64,000 nt of DNA, from positions 286,685-350,684 of the forward strand of contig NZ_JHZC01000007.1 of NCBI RefSeq assembly GCF_000621125.1, given 5' to 3'. This document shows positions 58,010 through 64,000 of the stretch, one piece after another. The position numbers and the translations under genes were made by a program. The first letter of the stretch is position 1. Every line of letters begins with the position of its first letter. Origin of the DNA: Maribacter antarcticus DSM 21422. Lineage in GTDB: Bacteria; Bacteroidota; Bacteroidia; Flavobacteriales; Flavobacteriaceae. The notes under the pieces are model-generated. The model saw only the letters and a list, made by a program, of their open reading frames with translations. It was not told the origin of the DNA and did no database searches.

Positions 58010-59590
58010 TTATTCTTTATAGTTCTCGTTTACCAAATCAATAACACTTTCCACATCGGGAATCTTCGCTATTTCAACCCTGTTAAAATGCTTTCTTGCT
58101 TCCTTTGCAGTTGTTTCTCCGATACAATACGCGACTTTATTTGGGGTATTGTTGTGTAAATAACTTTCGATACCTGACGGACTAAAAAAGCATACGCCTT
58201 CCACCGCGTCATCTATTTCTTGGCCAGACAGTTTTGTTTTATACGTCTCAACACTGTTTACCGTAATATTAGAAGCTTCCAAGGTTTTTGGAATTTCGTC
58301 CAAACTAAGGTTTCCACAAAAGTGTGTGGCTTCTGTACCTTCAATGTATTCTACTAAATAGTTGGCCAAGTCAGCTGCAGTGTTCTCAAAGTGCGTTACT
58401 TTTCCTATTCTTTTCTGTATAAGTCGCCTTGTTTTACGGCCTATACAATAGATATTGTCAAAATCCAATTCATTTGCGCTCACATTTGTCAATAGTCCTT
58501 CAACAGCATTTTTACTGGTGAATATGGCGTTTTTGACTTTTGTTTTAAGCACCAATGGTGAAACGCGATTTGGACTTATTTTTATGAAATCTTCCGAATC
58601 TACACGGATTGAAGTAGCAAACCTTTGTAGTTGTACGTCCGTTAGTTTTTTGGTAGAAAACACCTGTGTTTTTAGTCCACTTTTGGATAACTCGTTCATG
58701 AGACGTTTCCCACCACGACTAAGAATACTTTTTGCACAATCGAAACCTAAGCTTTCGTGTTTGCCTAAAGGAGCGGTTAACTCAGCTTCCAGTTTTTTGG
58801 AGCCGTCCGCTGTTAATAGCACCCCTTTTAGGGTTACTACATTTTCGTTATTTATATACGCTAGAGCGCCAATGGGTGCAGAGCATCCACCTTCCAATTC
58901 TTTTAGGAAATCGCGTTCTAAGCGTGTGCAGGTATCGGTTTCCTCATCATTCAGTTGTGCACAGATTTCGCGCACTTCTTCATCGTTTTCCATGGCTACG
59001 ACCATGATAGCTCCTTGTGCTGGCGCAGGAAGCATCCATGTAAGTCCGAGCGTATTCTTTGGTTCTAGACCTATACGTTCTAGTCCGGCAGCAGCAAAAA
59101 TAGCTGCGTTCCAATCGCTATTGTTCAGTTTTTCTAACCTACTGTTTATGTTTCCCCTAAGGCCTACAACAGTATGGGTAGGATATCGATTAAGCCATTG
59201 TGCTTTCCTTCTAAGGCTTCCGGTTGCTATTACGCCTTCCCGCTGCCCTAGAAACTCTTCATTGTCATGGAAGGCTAAGATGTCTAAATAATTCGAACGT
59301 TTGAGTACGGCGGCTTGCACAATTCCTTTTGGTAGTGCCGTGGGAACATCCTTCATAGAATGCACGGCAATGTCTACATCTCCGTTGAGCATGGCAACAT
59401 CCAAGGTTTTTGTGAAAATACCGGTAATGCCTAATTCGTACAAGGGCTTGTCTAAAATAAGATCCCCCGTAGATTTTACCTTTATGATTTGTACCTTATG
59501 ACCAAGTGCTTTTAATTGATCTTTTACTGTGTTGGCCTGCCATAGCGCCAATTCACTGTCGCGTGTACCTATTCTTATGGTTCTACTCAT
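58010..59590 (-). CDS. hemCD: Hydroxymethylbilane synthase fused to uroporphyrinogen-III synthase
   Basis: 526 residues. HemC covers about 1-300: TRDSELALWQANTVKDQL, HSMKDVPTALPKG, LKRSNYLDILA, ATGSLRRKAQWL and LEGGCSAPIGALA, whose Cys carries the dipyrromethane cofactor. HemD covers about 305-526: low-similarity Rossmann-like halves with AIFTSKNAVEGLL and VCFFSPSGIESYL. The fusion channels the unstable hydroxymethylbilane to ring closure as uroporphyrinogen III. Fused hemCD is known in some Bacteroidota. It starts two bases after the hemA stop and is surely cotranscribed with it. Confidence 0.95.
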   Translation of the reverse strand: MSRTIRIGTRDSELALWQANTVKDQLKALGHKVQIIKVKSTGDLILDKPLYELGITGIFTKTLDVAMLNGDVDIAVHSMKDVPTALPKGIVQAAVLKRSNYLDILAFHDNEEFLGQREGVIATGSLRRKAQWLNRYPTHTVVGLRGNINSRLEKLNNSDWNAAIFAAAGLERIGLEPKNTLGLTWMLPAPAQGAIMVVAMENDEEVREICAQLNDEETDTCTRLERDFLKELEGGCSAPIGALAYINNENVVTLKGVLLTADGSKKLEAELTAPLGKHESLGFDCAKSILSRGGKRLMNELSKSGLKTQVFSTKKLTDVQLQRFATSIRVDSEDFIKISPNRVSPLVLKTKVKNAIFTSKNAVEGLLTNVSANELDFDNIYCIGRKTRRLIQKRIGKVTHFENTAADLANYLVEYIEGTEATHFCGNLSLDEIPKTLEASNITVNSVETYKTKLSGQEIDDAVEGVCFFSPSGIESYLHNNTPNKVAYCIGETTAKEARKHFNRVEIAKIPDVESVIDLVNENYKE

Positions 59591-59592
59591 TT

Positions 59593-60843
59593 TTAATCCA
59601 GTTGTATTTGAAAAACTTTTTGGATAAGCTCTAAACTGGAATCAGAGTCTACGTTTTCGTCTTTTAGGTGGTTTGCGAACTGTTTTGTAATTTTTTGAAT
59701 AATGCGGTCAGATATGATTTCTGCGTGTTCAGGATTAAAGCCGCTTGTTTTTTTGGATTGATAGTCAAGCTCCTCTACCTTCATGGTGTTTAACTTCATT
59801 TTCAATGCCTTAATAACTGGGGCAAATTTTCGTGTTTCTAACCATTGGGTAAAATCGACCTTTGCTTCTTCTATAATTACTTCTGCTTCGGGGATAAACT
59901 GTTTTCTGCGCTCCAAGGTCTCATCTGTCATTTGTGAGAGTTGGTCAAGATAAACTACGGTTACATGTTCTAATTTAGATACTTCTTCGTCCACATTTTT
60001 CGGAACGGATAGGTCTAGTATCAACAACGGTTTCTTAGTATGTATGAGTTCCTTTGATACGGTTGGTTTTTGTGCCCCAGTGGCTACAACCAAAATATCC
60101 GTCTTTCGTATTTCTGCCTGTAGGTCACCATAATCCTTAACGGTTAAATTAAATTTTCCACCTACTTTAACCGCTTTTTCCTTGGTGCGGTTGATAAGGG
60201 TAATATGTGGGTTTTTGGTATGCTTGATAAGGTTTTCGCAGGTATTACGTCCAATTTTTCCTGTACCGAAGAGCAAAATATTTTTTTCCGCGATATCTGA
60301 TACATTTTTCATTATGTATTGTACGGATGCAAAAGCTACCGATGTAGCTCCTGAAGAAATCTCAGTTTCATTCTTTATACGCTTGCTTGCTTGTATGACC
60401 GCGTTGCACAAACGTTCCAAAAACGGATTGGCAATACCTAAGTTTTTAGAGCGATTAAAACTTTGTTTTATTTGACTTATAATTTCAAAATCGCCAAGGA
60501 TTTGACTGTCTAGACCAGTACCTACCCTAAACAAATGACCTATAGCTTCATTGTTTTTGTATATATATGCGATATCTTGAAATTCTTCTACCGTGCCATT
60601 GGAATGGTCGCAAAGAAGCTTGACAAGCTGATAAGGATGTTGCACAAAACCATGAAGTTCTGTGCGGTTGCAGGTAGAGGTAGCCAAAAGACCATCTAGG
60701 CCTTGTTCTTTTGCCGTAGTTAGCAGTTGTGTTATCCCTGCTTCACTAAGACTAAATTTACCACGCACTGCTTCATCCGCCTTTTTGTAGTTAAGGCCGA
60801 TGGTGTAAAAGGAATTGTGTTCGGAAATGTGGTAGTCCTCCAT
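59593..60843 (-). CDS. hemA: Glutamyl-tRNA reductase
   Basis: 416 residues. It reduces glutamyl-tRNA(Glu) to glutamate-1-semialdehyde, the first step of the C5 pathway. The catalytic Cys lies in LATSTCNRTELHGF; other blocks are GLDSQILGDFEIISQIKQSF, the NADPH-binding LFGTGKIGRNTCENL and LLILDLSVPKNVD. It begins the hemA-hemCD-hemE run and is divergent from the AraC-type gene, with 190 bases between. Confidence 0.97.
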   Translation of the reverse strand: MEDYHISEHNSFYTIGLNYKKADEAVRGKFSLSEAGITQLLTTAKEQGLDGLLATSTCNRTELHGFVQHPYQLVKLLCDHSNGTVEEFQDIAYIYKNNEAIGHLFRVGTGLDSQILGDFEIISQIKQSFNRSKNLGIANPFLERLCNAVIQASKRIKNETEISSGATSVAFASVQYIMKNVSDIAEKNILLFGTGKIGRNTCENLIKHTKNPHITLINRTKEKAVKVGGKFNLTVKDYGDLQAEIRKTDILVVATGAQKPTVSKELIHTKKPLLILDLSVPKNVDEEVSKLEHVTVVYLDQLSQMTDETLERRKQFIPEAEVIIEEAKVDFTQWLETRKFAPVIKALKMKLNTMKVEELDYQSKKTSGFNPEHAEIISDRIIQKITKQFANHLKDENVDSDSSLELIQKVFQIQLD

Positions 60844-60934
60844 AAAGCGTTACAAAAATAGAAGCAAGCTTTTTATAAAAGTAACGCTAGAGGAACAATT
60901 AATATCGATTAAAGTATTTTTAGGCATAATTTAT

Positions 60935-60942
60935 TATATTTG
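60935..60942 (+). promoter_or_regulatory. -7 box of the araC-type gene
   Basis: TATATTTG is a perfect match to the Bacteroidota -7 consensus TAnnTTTG on the plus strand, in the 190-base region shared by hemA (minus) and the AraC-type gene (plus). I saw no equally clear box for hemA. Confidence 0.5.
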
Positions 60943-61035
60943 GGATGAAATACCCTATTTTTATGGGTGGTAATAGGTTTTTAAATCTTATTATTTAGAA
61001 AGAATCTAAATAGAATACATCTAAAACACTTGGGA

Positions 61036-61923
61036 ATGAAATTAAAAAATGTCGCTATAGGTTCATTTGATGAAATTTTGGTCGATGACGGATTTTATGT
61101 GCTTAAAATTCAGAACGATACGGTTAGTAATGTCCAAATAAAGAGAGAAATTAATAAACGATACATCCAATTTCACTTTTGTCTAAAAGGTAACGGAACT
61201 TTTTTGTTCAATGATGGCAATTATACACTCGATGTTTCTGAGGAGAACTCGTTATTACTTTATAACACCAAACAAGATTTACCATTAAATCTTTCTTTGG
61301 TACCTGGTTCGTGGATGGTTTCGGTAGTGATGACTATACGTAGGTTTCATTCCCTATTTTCCGAAGAAGCCAGCTATATTCCTTTTTTAAATACAGAGAA
61401 TAAAGAAAAGAAGTATTACGCTCAGGAGATGGTTACTCCTGCGATTGCTGTGGTATTGAGTCAAATGATTAACTACAATTTGCACCCTACTATTAAAAAA
61501 TTATACATAAAGGGAAAAGTGTACGAGCTTATCTCGCTCTATTTTAATAAAAGTACCGATGCCGACTTAGAGCAGTGTCCATTTTTGGTAGATGAGGATA
61601 ATGTAAAGCGCATACGACGCGCCAAGGAACTAATAATCGCCAATATGGCTGAGCCTCCTTCCCTGAACGAATTAGCACAAGAAGTAGGGCTCAGTTTAAA
61701 GCGTTTAAAAGAAGGGTTTAAACAGATCTATGGCGATTCGGTTTATAGCTTTTTGTTTGATTACAAGATGGAGTATGCACGTAGATTACTAGATTCTGGG
61801 CAATATAACGTAAACGAAATTGGATTGCGAATAGGGTACAGCACCTCTAGCCATTTTATTGCCGCGTTTCGTAAGAAATACGGTACTACACCTAAGAAAT
61901 ATATGACGGAGTTGGCAAATTAA
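61036..61923 (+). CDS. AraC family transcriptional regulator, 295 aa
   Basis: Start set to ATG 61036, two codons inside the longest frame. An N-terminal cupin-like domain (about 1-150; FHFCLKGNGTFLFNDGNYTL) is followed by a classic double-HTH AraC domain (RRAKELIIANMAEPPSLNEL, AQEVGLSLKRLKEGFKQIYG and IGLRIGYSTSSHFIAAFRKK, YGTTPKKYM). Divergent from hemA, a placement widely conserved in Flavobacteriaceae by my knowledge, it may regulate haem or iron genes. The ligand is unknown. Confidence 0.9.
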   Translation: MKLKNVAIGSFDEILVDDGFYVLKIQNDTVSNVQIKREINKRYIQFHFCLKGNGTFLFNDGNYTLDVSEENSLLLYNTKQDLPLNLSLVPGSWMVSVVMTIRRFHSLFSEEASYIPFLNTENKEKKYYAQEMVTPAIAVVLSQMINYNLHPTIKKLYIKGKVYELISLYFNKSTDADLEQCPFLVDEDNVKRIRRAKELIIANMAEPPSLNELAQEVGLSLKRLKEGFKQIYGDSVYSFLFDYKMEYARRLLDSGQYNVNEIGLRIGYSTSSHFIAAFRKKYGTTPKKYMTELAN

Positions 61924-62055
61924 TTATAGGGTATGCTCAATCATGGTTTTTGAATTCTAAATGAAACAAAAGTGCTTTTGAGACGTACATACTTTAATTC
62001 CATTTAATTATAAAAAAGCCAACGTTTTTCTGTCTTGTAAAATGATGCTAATGTA

Positions 62056-62470
62056 TTGGATGAATTCGAGGCGTTACTTTTGGCACCAGTAAATTTAAGG
62101 GCAGTCGAGGTTATATCTCATTCATTCGGTCTTGAATGGACGAATTCGGAAAAATCTAAAATTGTTTCTGGATATAATGTATATATAAATTCAAATCTAA
62201 TAGAATCGGTTACCGATACTTTAGCAAAAATTTCCGATTTGATGCCAGATAGCAAATATGTCACAAATGTATCCTCAATATGAAGTAGTGCTATGGAGTC
62301 TGAATTTAGTGCAGACAAAATAGTGAGGATAACTCTGGCGCTTGATACGGAATCACCATCAATTTCTGAGAGTCTTTCCAGTTCTAAGATTACGTCGGCT
62401 TCCGTTAATCTTTCTTGGGAGGCCTTCAATAGATAATTTCGGCGTAACTGGGTATAAGATATATCTAGAT
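62056..62470 (+). pseudogene. Fibronectin type III protein remnant
   Basis: In one frame: PVNLRAVEVISHSFGLEWTN, GYNVYINSNLIESVTDTLAK, then a stop at 62281, followed by SAMESEFSADKIVRITLALD and TSASVNLSWEAFN. This is two decayed FnIII modules similar to those of the intact lipoprotein at 63398 (compare LELNW/GYKVYQDGSE). There is no signal peptide left. Confidence 0.65.
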
Positions 62471-62517
62471 GGCACTGAGATGGCACTGAGATGGCATTGA
62501 GATGGCACTGAGATGGC
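62468..62517 (+). repeat. 11-bp tandem repeat, about 4.5 copies
   Basis: GATGGCACTGA is repeated at 62468, 62479, 62490 (with T for C) and 62501, with a partial copy at 62512. The unit codes for DGTE in the FnIII consensus, and 11 is not a multiple of three, so its expansion destroys the frame. Confidence 0.85.
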
Positions 62518-62749
62518 GCAAATTAGGAAACTTCATATGGCAACTAGGCTTAGTGTTTGTATTACTTATTTTTTTTGCCTTTTCGGCAATAGATGCTCAA
62601 GGAAGTGAATCTGTACGGAGAAAATCAAATTCAGTAACAACAATTATAATAACCAATAAATCAAAAGTTTTGGTTTTACAAAAACCGCTGGGTTTAATCA
62701 TTGTATTGAAAGTGTAGCTAATAGCTAATAATGAAGACTTTGATATCGT

Positions 62750-63285
62750 TACCGATACTGATGGTAGCGAATTCAATTTACATTCGAACCTAAATCAATA
62801 TGGCATTATACTTTTTTTCAAATACCTCTGGAGATTTTTTGAACGCAACCCAAAGAACTAGTGTGAGGGGTCATGCGGAACAAGGAGGTAATTTTATTTT
62901 CAATCATGCGGCGAGTGACGCGCATGAGCATAGCACGGCCACTACGATTTCTGGGAATGGGCAAGGACTTTAGGATTGGTATGCCGAGAATAGTATGGGT
63001 TGTAGTGTTAATAATAGCCCTAATTATACAACTAATAATTTTGAGGCTACCGTTACAATTTTAAAATATAAATAGCGAATTAAGCAGCGGTATTACTTTT
63101 CCTCGGAACGACAATGAAGAATGGTATTATTGGGAGGGAGGTTATTTGAACAGTACTTTTCATGAGCTTTTAAGAGTTTCGGATACGGGTCCTAATTCTT
63201 ATGACTATACTAGAATCATAGCACAGTTATGGGAGCGGCCAGATAGAGGAACTAGTTTTTATACCAGCATGGGGCACTTGTAAAA
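62750..63285 (+). pseudogene. Remnant of a surface-type protein C-terminal region
   Basis: Protein-like text in several frames: FSNTSGDFLNATQRTSVRGH, AEQGGNFIFNHAASDAHEHS, SPNYTTNNFEATVTILKYK and later SYDYTRIIAQLWERPDRGTS. Stops and frameshifts separate them. The Asn/Thr-rich make-up fits a secreted protein; the family is unknown. It probably belonged with the FnIII remnant just before it. Confidence 0.45.
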
Positions 63286-63397
63286 TAAATATATAGAATT
63301 GAATTTCGTACAATTGATGGAAAATGTGATAGACTTTATGTTAGATTGAAAATTTAGAGGTCTAAAACAATAATCTTTATTACTTTCGCTGCCTATT

Positions 63398-64000
63398 ATG
63401 CGTAAACTACTTCATTTTCTAAGTGTATTTCTATTTTTATTTAGCTGTAAAGCTGACCAAGATTTATTTGACTTAACTCCGACCTTACCTACTAATTTAG
63501 TAGTGTTAGATTATGATACGGATACTATTATTTTACAATGGGACAGCTCATTTGATGATAAGGGAGAAGTTTTTTATAATTTATATAGTAATGGAGATAA
63601 ATTAATAGAAAAAATTAAAGATACAATTGAAGAGATTGTTGGTTTAACTCCTAATACTGAATATATTTTTGCGGTATCATCAATTGACGAAGCTGAGAAT
63701 GAGTCTTCTCAGAGTTCAGCAGTATCCGTGACTACACTTTCACCTGCGGACACAGAAGCTCCATCGGCACCTTTAGGACTTTCCAGTTCTAATGTTACGG
63801 TAACAGGTGTTGAATTGAATTGGAGCGCATCGACTGACAATGTTGGTGTAACGGGTTATAAGGTTTATCAAGATGGCAGTGAGATAACTCAGGTAACTGG
63901 GACAGTATATTCAGTAACGGGTCTTGGTGGTTCGACTACGTATTCGTTTACAGTTTTGGCAATTGACGAAGCTGAGAATGAGTCTTCTCAGAGTTCAGCA
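63398..64000 (+). CDS. Tandem FnIII-domain lipoprotein, N-terminal part (runs off window)
   Basis: ATG 63398 opens a lipoprotein signal (MRKLLHFLSVFLFLFSC, Cys at 17) and the frame is open for 201 codons to the last base of the window. Two FnIII domains are visible: PTNLVVLDYDTDTIILQWDS to EYIFAVSSIDEAENESSQSS, and APLGLSSSNVTVTGVELNWS with GYKVYQDGSEITQVTG to FTVLAIDEAENESSQSS. The ends of the modules are repeated almost exactly in DNA (ATTGACGAAGCTGAGAATGA). More repeats are expected beyond the window. It is likely cell-surface and perhaps carbohydrate-active further on. Confidence 0.85.
   Translation, partial: MRKLLHFLSVFLFLFSCKADQDLFDLTPTLPTNLVVLDYDTDTIILQWDSSFDDKGEVFYNLYSNGDKLIEKIKDTIEEIVGLTPNTEYIFAVSSIDEAENESSQSSAVSVTTLSPADTEAPSAPLGLSSSNVTVTGVELNWSASTDNVGVTGYKVYQDGSEITQVTGTVYSVTGLGGSTTYSFTVLAIDEAENESSQSSA

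Noticed and set aside
58455..59291. 278-codon plus-strand frame opposite hemCD
   Set aside because: It mirrors the hemCD reading frame, is Ser/Pro/Arg-rich and has no family features. It is a shadow.
62468..62517. CRISPR array
   Set aside because: Units are only 11 bp, head to tail, without spacers.

Overview
The window is AT-rich DNA of a member of the Bacteroidota, almost certainly a marine Flavobacteriaceae (Zobellia/Maribacter-like, by inference). Signs are the haem cluster with a fused hemCD and a divergent AraC regulator, TAnnTTTG-type -7 boxes, SPII lipoproteins, DUF3857 transglutaminase-like pairs, DUF6090 proteins, and an ABC-permease/M1-aminopeptidase fusion family.

Region 1 (1-10 kb): the 3' end of katG, then a 9.16 kb segment bounded by two 314-bp direct repeats of the katG 3' end and its terminator (539-852 and 9701-10014). 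Inside are a GH106-like glycoside hydrolase, a lipoprotein, a two-gene phosphorelay (GAF-PAS-PAS histidine kinase and REC-histidine kinase), a small membrane protein and an IS110-family transposase remnant that abuts the second repeat.

Region 2 (10-24 kb): plus-strand, one- or two-gene units (DUF3857 pair, S9 peptidase, DUF6090 protein). Several are followed by a long imperfect hairpin whose arms start near AAC and end near GTT. Similar hairpins lie in region 1, and decayed relatives lie near 22.9 and 28.3 kb. A degenerate IS3-family element and an IS110 remnant abut hairpin 3' ends. I consider this hairpin-delimited cassette-like layout the most unusual feature. M20D amidohydrolase, a MiaE gene that seems to have lost its ATG, and a DUF3095 cyclase-like protein follow.

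Region 3 (24-35.5 kb): small hypothetical genes, a multi-PAS sigma-54 activator interrupted by one nonsense codon, a DinB-like protein, an alpha/beta hydrolase overlapping a class III cyclase, an SGNH esterase-like lipoprotein, a Coa1-like protein, a YtcJ-like amidohydrolase and a broken 2OG-Fe(II) oxygenase.

Region 4 (35.5-62 kb): a minus-strand core holding a hypothetical secreted protein, enoyl-CoA hydratase, an NtrY-like kinase, hemB, hemF, an M16 peptidase, DUF6973 and GNAT genes, hemE, hemCD and hemA, with a divergent araC gene. Together the hem genes cover glutamyl-tRNA to protoporphyrinogen IX except for GSA aminomutase. The cluster is interrupted by heavily decayed genes: an ABC ATPase, an ABC-permease/M1 fusion, a small membrane protein, a TonB-plug protein flanked by direct repeats, and a lipoprotein. 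The window ends in an FnIII remnant and an intact FnIII lipoprotein running off the edge. No tRNA, rRNA or CRISPR array was seen.
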